Part shown: piece by piece, positions 19,714-27,619 of the stretch
How positions within the stretch are numbered: the first letter of the stretch is position 1
Layout: each line of letters opens with the position of its first letter
Source: Dyadobacter sediminis
Lineage (GTDB): Bacteria > Bacteroidota > Bacteroidia > Cytophagales > Spirosomataceae
Assembly (NCBI RefSeq): GCF_005860765.1
Contig: NZ_VCEI01000001.1
Coordinates: forward strand, 1 to 48,741
DNA length: 48,741 bases
Reading direction: 5' to 3'
Notes under the pieces: generated by a model
Seen by the model: only the letters and a program-made list of their open reading frames with translations
What the model was told of the DNA's origin: nothing
Databases searched by the model: none
Made by a program: the position numbers and the translations under genes

Positions 19714-19956
19714 ATGCATTTAGAAATAATTACCCCAGATAAAAAAGTGTTTGCCGGCGAGGCAAATGCCGTTACATTACCGGGTACCGAAGGACAGTTT
19801 CAGGTTCTGAACCGTCACGCTCCGCTGGTCAGCACGCTGGGCAAGGGAGATGTGGTTGTGGATACCGGTGCTGAAAAGCAAACTTATATTATTGACGGAG
19901 GAGTTGTGGAAGTGCTGAATAATAAAGTGCTGGTGTTGGCCGAGGCTGTTTTATAG
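19714..19956 (+). CDS. atpC: ATP synthase F1 subunit epsilon, short form
   Basis: 80 aa matching the N-terminal beta-sandwich of epsilon subunits (MHLEIITPDKKVFAGEANAV, LPGTEGQFQVLNRHAPLVS, YIIDGGVVEVLNNKVLVLAE). It ends right after the beta domain. The C-terminal two-helix hairpin, which in E. coli (about 139 aa) provides the inhibitory extended conformation, is missing with no sign of a frameshift, as the stop is followed directly by a terminator. It lies 116 bp after atpD and is probably co-transcribed. Confidence 0.93.
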   Translation: MHLEIITPDKKVFAGEANAVTLPGTEGQFQVLNRHAPLVSTLGKGDVVVDTGAEKQTYIIDGGVVEVLNNKVLVLAEAVL

Positions 19957-19974
19957 GAAAAATATACATTGCAG

Positions 19975-20010
19975 AAAAAGCAGATGCTGTTCAAACGGCA
20001 TCTGCTTTTT
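19975..20010 (+). terminator. Terminator after atpC, shared with the convergent cupin gene
   Basis: AAAAAGCAGATGC (19975-19987) pairs perfectly with GCATCTGCTTTTT (19998-20010) across a 10-nt loop, followed by further T-rich sequence. The flanking A and T runs allow it to act on the minus-strand gene ending at 20034 as well. Confidence 0.88.
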
Positions 20011-20033
20011 TATTTTCTTTTAGCCAATCATCA

Positions 20034-20714
20034 TTACACTTCCATAACAAGAAGTATTGCATTGTTTGATAAAGCTTCAAACTCGATTTCGGTTACATTC
20101 CTCAACGACAGTCCGTCACGCTGTTCCAGCAGCCGGTTCTGGACTTCAAAGGCGCCTTCTATTACAAAAACAAAAATGGCTTTATCTGAATTATAAAAAA
20201 AAGTGCCTTCTTCCCTGCCGTCATACCGGCCGATCAAAATCCGGTTTTCGTCTTCTCGTTTCCTGTTTATCGTCAGAAGTCTGTTTTTATCAGAAATATC
20301 AAAAGCAGTTAATTCGGCACTAGACCATGCATTTTCAGTTTCCTTGAATCGGATCTGCAGATAATTGACCGTTTCATTTGCATAAGGATTTGTTATAGTC
20401 AAACTGTTATCCGGCCCGGTCAGATATTCCAGCATTTCACCTGAATTTACATACTTAACTTCTTCCGGTGAATGAATTTCCAATGCGCCGGCAAGCGGAA
20501 GCAGAACAATGCGGACCGTTTCTGCTGTTTTTATTTCAATACTGCTTTGAGGAAGAAGCATTTCATCGTTTAAAGCCAGCAAATTTCCAAACGGCCCTCT
20601 GCTTTCCGCATGATAAGTGTCAAAATTGAAAGTACAGAAACGATAAAAATCCGCTGTCTGAAAAACGCCTCTTTGACTCTGAAGATAAATCCGGGCTTCT
20701 GGCTGTAAAAGCAT
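20034..20714 (-). CDS. Pirin-like bicupin protein
   Basis: A 226-aa soluble protein with two cupin-like halves. The N-half has DFYRFCTFNFDTYHAES, FGNLLALNDEMLLP and TVRIVLLPLAGALEIHSPEE. The C-half has ILIGRYDGREEGTFFYNSDK and KAIFVFVIEGAFEVQNRLLE. This layout resembles pirins/YhhW quercetinase-like proteins. The usual pirin metal-binding His residues (a HxH pair in the first cupin) are not evident, so it may be a metal-free relative and catalysis is doubtful. It runs convergent to atpC and shares its terminator. The downstream function is unknown. Confidence 0.65.
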   Translation of the reverse strand: MLLQPEARIYLQSQRGVFQTADFYRFCTFNFDTYHAESRGPFGNLLALNDEMLLPQSSIEIKTAETVRIVLLPLAGALEIHSPEEVKYVNSGEMLEYLTGPDNSLTITNPYANETVNYLQIRFKETENAWSSAELTAFDISDKNRLLTINRKREDENRILIGRYDGREEGTFFYNSDKAIFVFVIEGAFEVQNRLLEQRDGLSLRNVTEIEFEALSNNAILLVMEV

Positions 20715-20748
20715 AATACTAGAATTAACAATTTGAATAATGCTGTCC

Positions 20749-20855
20749 GAAGCTGTTAGCGGCTGGCTGTTAGCAATTGGAATTTCGAGTTAGCGACAAA
20801 AAGTCGGAACTATCGAACAAAAGCCAATGGCCATAAGCTAACAGCCAACAGCTTT
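20749..20855. repeat. Imperfect inverted repeat in the gap between two minus-strand genes
   Basis: The arm GAAGCTGTTAGCGGCTGGCTGTTAGCAATTGG (20749-20780, read in two halves around GGC) is mirrored by CCAATGGCCATAAGCTAACAGCCAACAGC (20824-20852). The reverse complement of the right arm contains GCTGTTGGCTGTTAGC, which matches the left arm with a small offset. The internal motif GGCTGTTAGC also suggests a dispersed family of short repeats. It lies between the dioxygenase stop and the cupin gene start. Confidence 0.6.
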
Positions 20856-21591
20856 ACGCACTTACAACAATGGCATGCGTCAGTTCAAATGCAGTGGAAA
20901 CACTTCCTGTAACGGTAGCCATTTCAGTGGAAACGCCGTCACTGAAAACATTGTCCCTAGCATTGGTCGTATCCGCTTGTCCGTGGCTGGCATAAACGCC
21001 TTGTGCATAAACTACTTTGCTGATTTCTTCAGGAAATGCAATTTGGGTTACAAGCAAGGATTTACCGCTGGCATTGTAAATATGTACGTGAATATGCGGC
21101 GCTCTGCCCGAGTACCAGCCGGGATAAATACTCGTAAAAGTCACAAGCCCGCTGGCGTCCGTCGTTTGCCTTCCTCTCAGAAAATGAACATTCTGATAAT
21201 TTGTTGACTGCATTCCGCTTCCGCCATATTCGGAATAATTGCCCGCTGCATCACAATGCCATATATCCACCCATGCACCCGATAATGCCTCACAATTGTT
21301 GTTTTTGTTCTGAATTGTGATTTTTACAGTCAGTTTATTTCCCTGTCTGTCCAGCGTAATGTCGTTGCTGACCAGGCTGGCCGGGGACTTTGTAGGAAAT
21401 GGGCCCGCAGTTTCTGAAGCGGTTGCCGTGCAAGTTCCGGAATTTAAATCGGTTGTTGTTCCCGAAGTAGGATTTGTGGCGGTTATTGTTTCTGCCGGAT
21501 CAACTGTGCTGTCCGAGCAGCTGATTAAAGGGGCAACGGCAGCAAAGCCAAGCATTGAAAATCCTCTTTTTAAAAATTCTTTACGTTCCAT
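20854..21591 (-). CDS. Exported intradiol ring-cleavage dioxygenase, lipoprotein
   Basis: 245 aa from the ATG at 21591 (MERKEFLKRGFSMLGFAAVA, lipobox LISC with Cys25); two upstream starts up to 21630 are less likely because they push the signal sequence inward. The catalytic domain is of the protocatechuate/catechol dioxygenase type. The ASETAGPFP entry motif is present, and the four Fe(III) ligands are all visible: Tyr119 in GNYSEY, Tyr160 in YPGWYSGRAP, and His166 and His168 in PHIHVHIY. The protein should bind ferric iron and cleave catechol-type rings between the hydroxyls. Being exported and lipid-anchored, it would act on extracellular aromatics rather than in a cytosolic pathway. No other aromatic-degradation gene is nearby. 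Confidence 0.9.
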   Translation of the reverse strand: MERKEFLKRGFSMLGFAAVAPLISCSDSTVDPAETITATNPTSGTTTDLNSGTCTATASETAGPFPTKSPASLVSNDITLDRQGNKLTVKITIQNKNNNCEALSGAWVDIWHCDAAGNYSEYGGSGMQSTNYQNVHFLRGRQTTDASGLVTFTSIYPGWYSGRAPHIHVHIYNASGKSLLVTQIAFPEEISKVVYAQGVYASHGQADTTNARDNVFSDGVSTEMATVTGSVSTAFELTHAIVVSA

Positions 21592-21709
21592 GATTTCGCA
21601 ATAGTTCTTTGTTTCCATACATAATCGCATGTACCCGAAACTTTGTTGCGCTGCTCAGTCCATGTATCGGTTAATGGTTGGGTTTTGCCGGTGAATGCCC
21701 GGGTTTCTG

Positions 21710-22405
21710 TTAATGGCTTTTCCATTTCCGGATAAAATCCAGATAACTGTCGCTCAGTGGCAGTTCCCGTTCTGTTGTCAGGCGTACTTTCCTGTTTTGT
21801 ATTGATTTTACAAGCACATCCGGAACAATGTAACTTCTGTGTATGCGGCTGAAACGGTTTTGCGGAAGTATTTCAAGAATTTCTTTCAGCGACATCAGCG
21901 TCAGAACCGGATGCCTTGCATTCAGTAGATGAATTTTGATATAGTCCTCCATTCCTTCAATGTATTCAATATCTTTCAAATCAATTTTCACCATTTTGTA
22001 TTCAGATCGCACAACAATGGCTTCGTTTTCCTGCGTTTGCCGTGAATTGCGGTACTGAAATTGTTCCAGTGCCTTGTTCACTGCTTTTTCAAAACGTTGG
22101 AAACCAATGGGTTTCAGCAGATAATCAATTGCTTCCAGCTCAAACCCTTCATGCGCAAAATTCTTATGCGCCGTTGTGAAAATAACCATGGGCCTGTTTT
22201 CAAGTCTGGACACAATTTCAAGTCCGGAAAGATCGGGCATATGGATGTCAATAAACAACAGATCAACGGCATGGGTTTTCAGATAAAGCGCGCCTTCTAC
22301 GGCATCGTCAAACGTTTGCAGCAATTCAAGCGCCGGAAATTCTGCAATGTAATTACGTAAAATATTCAGTGCAAGCGGCTCATCGTCAATGGCTATGCAT
22401 TTCAT
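21710..22405 (-). CDS. LytTR-type response regulator
   Basis: A 231-aa protein. The receiver domain (1-~120) has acidic Asp7-Asp8, phosphoacceptor Asp53 in LLFIDIHMPDLSG, and the conserved Lys98 in YLLKPIGF. The LytTR DNA-binding domain (~130-231) has the typical VRSEYKMVKIDLKDIEYIEG, FSRIHRSYIV and LPLSDSYLDFI blocks. The first 20 bp overlap the end of the kinase gene upstream, which shows they form one two-component system. Target genes cannot be read from the window. Confidence 0.95.
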   Translation of the reverse strand: MKCIAIDDEPLALNILRNYIAEFPALELLQTFDDAVEGALYLKTHAVDLLFIDIHMPDLSGLEIVSRLENRPMVIFTTAHKNFAHEGFELEAIDYLLKPIGFQRFEKAVNKALEQFQYRNSRQTQENEAIVVRSEYKMVKIDLKDIEYIEGMEDYIKIHLLNARHPVLTLMSLKEILEILPQNRFSRIHRSYIVPDVLVKSIQNRKVRLTTERELPLSDSYLDFIRKWKSH

Positions 22406-23513
22406 CGGACATCAGTTTTAAATTTACCGTAAATACTTTCCCGTCATTATCCATATGCAGTTCATGCCGTTGCGGATACAGAAAGTCAAGTCGTTTTCTT
22501 GTATTGGCAATGCCCACTCCTATCCGGTTATTTTCTTTATTAAAATCAAAAATCGTATTCCGGCAAAAAAAGGAAACGGTATGCTGCGTATGCTCGACCC
22601 GGATTGCAATCGTCGATTCATGGTGATTGCTGATGCCGTATTTAAACGCATTTTCAACAAAGGTCATCAGGATCAAAGGTGCTATTCGGGTCTGCTGACC
22701 GTTTCCTGTAAATGTAAATTCCACGCGGGTCTTTGCGTTCATTCGCAGTTTCTGCAGATCAATGTAATTTTCAAGACAAGTGATTTCGTCTTCCAGCGGC
22801 ACATCGTTTTCCATTGCTTCTTCTGTAATGTACCGCATCATTCCGGATAATTTCAGGATACTCGGCGCCGTATGTTCGCTTTGGCTGACGGCAAGCGAAT
22901 AAATGTTGTTAAGCGTATTGAAAAGAAAATGCGGGTTAATCTGTGCCTTGAAAAATGACAGTTCTGCCTGCGCTTTATCCGCTTCAGACGTGATTACTTT
23001 TTTTTCCGAAAGCCGCCATTGCTCCGAAATCCTGATAGCCATGGACACAATCCAGACCATTACAAACAGAACAAGGCTGACAAAATCCACTGCCGGCGCT
23101 GTTCTTTCCGGCGACGGTGGCGGCGCAAATTCAGGATGAAAATTTTCGGATGGCAGTTCGGGAAATCTGTTTGTCGGCAGGATTTGCTGCTGATGATGAA
23201 ATCTCCTGAAAATCAGGTTTTCAAACGGCTGACTGAAAAGGACGGCTGTAATTCCGATGAAAAAGAATCCTGTATAAAGAATAGGCCTCTGTTTCAGGAA
23301 AAACCGCGGAATCAATATCCAAAGATTCAGGTAAAATAGCAGAAAGTAAATCAGGAAAAACAACCAGAAATAGCCGGATGAAAGCAGTGTGAATTCCAGT
23401 TCCGGATCGCGTTCTCTGGACAGGATCGTCAGCGGCAAACTGATAAACAGCAGCCATCCAAAAAGATGAAAGATCCAAAGCTTTTTTGTCTGAAACATAT
23501 CTGAGCCGCACAT
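22386..23513 (-). CDS. Membrane sensor histidine kinase of the LytS/YehU type
   Basis: A 375-aa protein. Two to three N-terminal helices are followed by a Pro-rich periplasmic or loop segment (ERTAPAVDFVSLV) and another helix (~143-160). The kinase core is of the His_kinase (PF06580) type: AQINPHFLFNTLNNIYSLAV with His195 as the phosphorylation site, then IAPLILMTFVENAFKYGISN (N-box) and NRIGVGIANTRKRLDFLYPQ. It has no HisKA dimerisation box. It would phosphorylate the LytTR regulator encoded by the overlapping next gene. An alternative start at residue 6 (23498) would not change the topology. Confidence 0.93.
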   Translation of the reverse strand: MCGSDMFQTKKLWIFHLFGWLLFISLPLTILSRERDPELEFTLLSSGYFWLFFLIYFLLFYLNLWILIPRFFLKQRPILYTGFFFIGITAVLFSQPFENLIFRRFHHQQQILPTNRFPELPSENFHPEFAPPPSPERTAPAVDFVSLVLFVMVWIVSMAIRISEQWRLSEKKVITSEADKAQAELSFFKAQINPHFLFNTLNNIYSLAVSQSEHTAPSILKLSGMMRYITEEAMENDVPLEDEITCLENYIDLQKLRMNAKTRVEFTFTGNGQQTRIAPLILMTFVENAFKYGISNHHESTIAIRVEHTQHTVSFFCRNTIFDFNKENNRIGVGIANTRKRLDFLYPQRHELHMDNDGKVFTVNLKLMSDEMHSH

Positions 23514-23603
23514 TTATTCCAACAACATGTAAATCACGACGAATATAGAAGTTACAAAAAGAAAAAGTTTTCCTATTTTCGAGAGATACAGAAATCTTCC
23601 CTT

Positions 23604-24938
23604 ATGCAACAACCCGCTGCCAAAAATGAATTATTCAAGATTTTAGGTGTAGGCTTCGGCATAGCTGTAACCGTTGGCGGCACAGTCGGTACCGGAATTC
23701 TCAGGAAACCCGGCCCCATTGCCGCACAGCTTGGCGATCCGTGGCTCATTATGGGGCTTTGGCTGGCGGTAAGCCTGTATGCATTTCTGGGAACGCTTTG
23801 TACCATTGAGCTGGGCACTTCCATGCCCAGAGCCGGCGCCTGGTATGTATATGCAAGAAGGGCTTTCGGCGATTATGCAGGCTTTGTTGTAGGCATAAAC
23901 AGCTGGCTCGGAACCTGTTCTGCTTTGGGTTTTGGCGTTTATACCATGAGTGAATACCTGGCTTTGCTCCTTTCTCCTCTTGCCGGATACGAGCCTTATG
24001 TGGCAGCTTCCATATTGCTGATCCTGACGATTATTCACTGGATCGGACTTGCGCTGGCAAGCAGTTTCCAGAATATCATGAGTGTTTTGAAAGGCGTCGG
24101 CCTTTTCATTTTTGTGGCGGTTTGCTATATCTACGGCAATGAAATTACGTCGGAACAGGCCACGCTGACTACAAGCCGGATTATGAGCACCGGAAGCTGG
24201 ATAGCGCCGGTTGTTTTTTCACTTCAGGCGATTTTTTATACTTACGACGGCTGGCATACGGCGGCCTATTTCTCCGAAGAAGACCGCGATCCTTCCAGAA
24301 ATCTGCCGCGTTCCATGATCGGAGGCGTTTTGCTGATCATTGCCATTTATCTGCTTTGCAACCTTGCTATCCTGCATATTCTGCCCATGAACGAGCTTTC
24401 GCAATCCAAGCTTGCTGCTGCAGATGCCATAAGGCTGATCTTTGGTGAAGGCTCGGGCAAAATTGTTACGCTCTTTCTGATGATTTCCATTCTGGGGATT
24501 GTCAATGCGCAGCTGCTTTTCAATCCGCGCGTACTGTATTCCATGAGCCGCGACGGACTTTTCCTGAAAGCCGGCAGTAGTGTCAATAAAGGCGGTACGC
24601 CGGCCGCCGCCATGCTTACCACGTCCGCCGTTGCCATCTTTTTAATATTGATCGGGAAAGATGCATGCGAAAAACTGTCGGATATTGCCACTTTCTTCTT
24701 CGTGCTGGGCCATGCCTCGGGCTTTGCTTCGCTGCTGGCATTGCGGAAGAAAGAACCGCTTCTGCCCCGTCCCTGGAAAGTTCCGGCCTACCCTTTTCTG
24801 CCGGCTCTGATGCTGCTTATTTCCCTTGCATTTCTTGCAAGCGCCGTTGTTCAGGATTTGCCTAGCAGCCAGTTTGCACTGCTTTTCATGATCATCAGTT
24901 ACCCCGCCTATTTACTTGTGAGCCGTTTCAACCGTTAA
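23604..24938 (+). CDS. APC-superfamily amino-acid permease
   Basis: A 444-aa protein with about twelve membrane helices. Helix 1 carries the APC signature GFGIAVTVGGTVGTGILRKP. Other family blocks are ELGTSMPRAGAWYVYARRAF, FYTYDGWHTAAYFSEE followed by DRDPSRNLPRSMIGG, and NPRVLYSMSRDG. APC permeases of this type exchange or import amino acids or polyamines with a proton or antiported substrate. The substrate cannot be inferred. The gene is divergent from the two-component system with a 90-bp gap, so regulation of the permease by that system is possible but unproven. No terminator is evident before the next gene, 64 bp on. Confidence 0.9.
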   Translation: MQQPAAKNELFKILGVGFGIAVTVGGTVGTGILRKPGPIAAQLGDPWLIMGLWLAVSLYAFLGTLCTIELGTSMPRAGAWYVYARRAFGDYAGFVVGINSWLGTCSALGFGVYTMSEYLALLLSPLAGYEPYVAASILLILTIIHWIGLALASSFQNIMSVLKGVGLFIFVAVCYIYGNEITSEQATLTTSRIMSTGSWIAPVVFSLQAIFYTYDGWHTAAYFSEEDRDPSRNLPRSMIGGVLLIIAIYLLCNLAILHILPMNELSQSKLAAADAIRLIFGEGSGKIVTLFLMISILGIVNAQLLFNPRVLYSMSRDGLFLKAGSSVNKGGTPAAAMLTTSAVAIFLILIGKDACEKLSDIATFFFVLGHASGFASLLALRKKEPLLPRPWKVPAYPFLPALMLLISLAFLASAVVQDLPSSQFALLFMIISYPAYLLVSRFNR

Positions 24939-25002
24939 ATAAGTCAATATCGTTGCGATCTAAAAATTAATAAATTGCATTAAACGTATGTAAACAGGAA
25001 CT

Positions 25003-27432
25003 ATGCATTTGACCAAATATCTGCAGAAAAGTATGCTCGTTGCTGCTCTTCTTATGGCTTTGATGGCTTTGAAATGGGCGGACGAAGATTTCACCAGACA
25101 GATTACTTCAAAATTGCAGCTTTACCGGCATCAGTTTCCGTATGAAAAAGCCTATTTGCATACAGACAAACCGTACTATGTAACCGGTGATACTTTATGG
25201 TTTAAAGGGTATCTTGTGGACGGTTCCATGCACCTTCCCGACAGCGCAAGCAATCTTTTGTATGTAGATTTCATTGAACAGCAGACAGGTAAAAACGTGG
25301 CCTTGCGCCGCGTTCAGATGAGCGGAGGAATCGGGCATGGTGAAATTACACTGGATTCCTTGCCCGCCGGCGCTTATACAATCCGTGCTTATACAAACTG
25401 GATGCGTAATTTTTCAGACGTTTTTTTCTTCCAGAAAAGCATTCACCTTTTTGATACAGAAAGTAGTACCGCCAATGCTCCTTCCGATCTCACCAACGTC
25501 CAGTTTTTTCCTGAAAGCGGCCAACTTGTAGCGGGCATCAACACACGCGTTGCCTTCAAGGCCGTGAACGGAAACGGGCTGGGAACGGATGTAAAAGGCT
25601 TTATACTGAACCGGAACAACGATACCGTTTCTTCTTTTAACAGCGAATATCTTGGAATGGGCCGATTTCAGTTTGAACCCAAATCCGGCGAAAACTACAC
25701 GGCTTTTATCAGGACAAAAGACGGAAAAGCAACCCGGTTCAACTTTCCGGAAGTACAGGAAAACGGCTTTACATTGCTGGTGGATAATTTGTCTAATCCT
25801 TTGAAAATGAGGATCATTGCTTATTGTAAAACGCCTGAAAAGAAAGACATTCCGGTGCATATTGTCGGCCATTCCAGAGGAATCATTTCATTTGCTGCAA
25901 GAGGCGTGATTTCAGATAAAGGTTTGACTATGAGCCTTCCCACAGCAGAACTGCCGGACGGAATTACGCACCTGACCCTTTTTGATGATCAGAACAAGCC
26001 GGTTTGCGAAAGACTGGTTTTTATCAATCATCAGAGAAGTCTGAACCTGAAAGTCAATTTGTCCAAAACAGCTTTTGCACCGAGAGAACAAACCGAAATA
26101 GAAATTGTTGCAACCGACTCTGCAGGCAAGCCGGCAGAAGCAAACCTTTCGGTTGCCGTAACGGATGCCGGACAAATCAAACAGCAGCCCTATGATGCCA
26201 ATATTGTTTCTTACCTGCTTTTATCATCCGACCTCAAAGGGTTTATCGAGCAGCCCGGCTATTATTTTGACCTTGAGAAAAAACAGCGCAAAATCCATGC
26301 GGATTATCTCATGATGACGCAGGGATGGAGCAGGTTCCGATGGGAAGATGTGCTGCGCGATTCGCTGGAAGCACCCGGCCGTTTTCTGGAACAAGGCATT
26401 ACGCTGACAGGCGAAGTACTGCGCAATGACAAACCGGTGAACAGTAAAATCATGCTGTCGCTTTTTCTGAGCAACGACAGCCTGAGTAATTTCCTGAGTG
26501 CTGAAACCAATGAAAACGGTAAATTTGCCATCTATAACCTTGTATTTGCAGATTCGCTTCAGATTCGTCTTCAGGGCATGAACAAAAAAGGAAACCAGAA
26601 TCTTTCCTTTGTTCTTAACCCTTTTGATCCGCCCAGAATGACACTCCTGCAAGTACCTTTTTACCCCGTAACCGTGGAAGCTCAGAAATTTAAGGATTTC
26701 CTGAAAAGAGCCGGAGAAGAACAGGAGCTGACGAGAAAAATCAGGGAAAACCGGGAAAGATTATTGAAAGAAGTGACAATCAAAGCTAAAAAAGAAGTGC
26801 CTCGAGATTCAAGGAAACTGTACAACACAGCGGATGCAACGCTGAAAATAACGCCTCAGCTGGCTTCGGGAAACATGAGTGTGCTGGATATGCTGGCGGG
26901 CCGGGTTGCAGGCGTTCAGGTGAGCGGCTCGGGCATGAACGCGTCCGTGTTTATCCGCGGAAACAGAGGCGAACCGCTTTTTGTGCTGGACGGCATGCCG
27001 GTCGATAAAGCCATGATCACGAATCTGAATGTGTTCGATGTAGAATCCATTGATGTTCTGAAAGGCGCTTCTGCGGCTATTTTCGGCAGTCGCGGCGGCA
27101 ATGGCGTTATTTCGGTCCTTACCAAAAGAGGCAATGCCAGCTACGATTATTCGCAGGACATCGTTCCCGGCGTACTGGTTTCAAAAATCGCAGGTTTTAA
27201 CGTACCAAAAGAATTTTATGCACCTGCCTATGCCGTTAAAATGCCGGATAATGCCCTACCCGATTTCCGCTCTACCATTCACTGGGCACCTATGCTGAAA
27301 ACAGATAAAAGCGGAAAAGTAAAATTCCGGTATTACAATACGGATGCTGCAACCAGCGTCGATGTGCGTGTGGAGGCACTGAGTCCTTCCGGAATACAGG
27401 GCGCGGCAAATGCAGGCTATGCCGTGCAGTAA
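25003..27432 (+). CDS. Secreted MG2-like protein with a TonB-receptor plug domain but no barrel
   Basis: An 809-aa protein with an N-terminal hydrophobic segment (MLVAALLMALMALKWA). Residues ~40-160 look like an alpha2-macroglobulin MG2-type domain (KAYLHTDKPYYVTGDTLWFK, GEITLDSLPAGAYTIRAYTN). Beta-rich Ig-like stretches follow, including TALREQTEIEI-like segments near 355-375 (FAPREQTEIEIVATDSAGKP). Residues ~601-711 form a clear TonB-dependent receptor plug (SVLDMLAGRVAGVQVSGSGM, FIRGNRGEPLFVLDGMPVDK, SIDVLKGASAAIFGSRGGNG). Only ~100 residues follow, too few for a 22-strand barrel. Similar proteins occur in Bacteroidota (recalled), and their role is unclear. It may bind a TonB-type or other envelope partner. 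Confidence 0.85.
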   Translation: MHLTKYLQKSMLVAALLMALMALKWADEDFTRQITSKLQLYRHQFPYEKAYLHTDKPYYVTGDTLWFKGYLVDGSMHLPDSASNLLYVDFIEQQTGKNVALRRVQMSGGIGHGEITLDSLPAGAYTIRAYTNWMRNFSDVFFFQKSIHLFDTESSTANAPSDLTNVQFFPESGQLVAGINTRVAFKAVNGNGLGTDVKGFILNRNNDTVSSFNSEYLGMGRFQFEPKSGENYTAFIRTKDGKATRFNFPEVQENGFTLLVDNLSNPLKMRIIAYCKTPEKKDIPVHIVGHSRGIISFAARGVISDKGLTMSLPTAELPDGITHLTLFDDQNKPVCERLVFINHQRSLNLKVNLSKTAFAPREQTEIEIVATDSAGKPAEANLSVAVTDAGQIKQQPYDANIVSYLLLSSDLKGFIEQPGYYFDLEKKQRKIHADYLMMTQGWSRFRWEDVLRDSLEAPGRFLEQGITLTGEVLRNDKPVNSKIMLSLFLSNDSLSNFLSAETNENGKFAIYNLVFADSLQIRLQGMNKKGNQNLSFVLNPFDPPRMTLLQVPFYPVTVEAQKFKDFLKRAGEEQELTRKIRENRERLLKEVTIKAKKEVPRDSRKLYNTADATLKITPQLASGNMSVLDMLAGRVAGVQVSGSGMNASVFIRGNRGEPLFVLDGMPVDKAMITNLNVFDVESIDVLKGASAAIFGSRGGNGVISVLTKRGNASYDYSQDIVPGVLVSKIAGFNVPKEFYAPAYAVKMPDNALPDFRSTIHWAPMLKTDKSGKVKFRYYNTDAATSVDVRVEALSPSGIQGAANAGYAVQ

Positions 27433-27526
27433 GGATTTGCAGAAAGTGCTGAAAACTTTTCGTATATGCTGATTTTCAGACAAGAATCTTCCATTTTGCA
27501 CGTTACTAATTTTATTTGTACGATGC

Positions 27527-27563
27527 TTTGGGTAAATCATACAGACAAAATTTGATAACTTTG
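27527..27563 (+). promoter_or_regulatory. Candidate promoter of the TPR-DUF4292-EnvC gene group
   Basis: TAACTTTG (27556-27563) fits the -7 consensus TAnnTTTG exactly. The nearest TTTG (27527-27530) is 25 nt upstream, longer than the usual 17-23. It lies about 55 bp before the start at 27620. Confidence 0.45.
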
Positions 27564-27619
27564 GCATATACACCGAAACAGCCGGTCACGTCTACGATCT
27601 GATGGCATTAGATTCAAAT

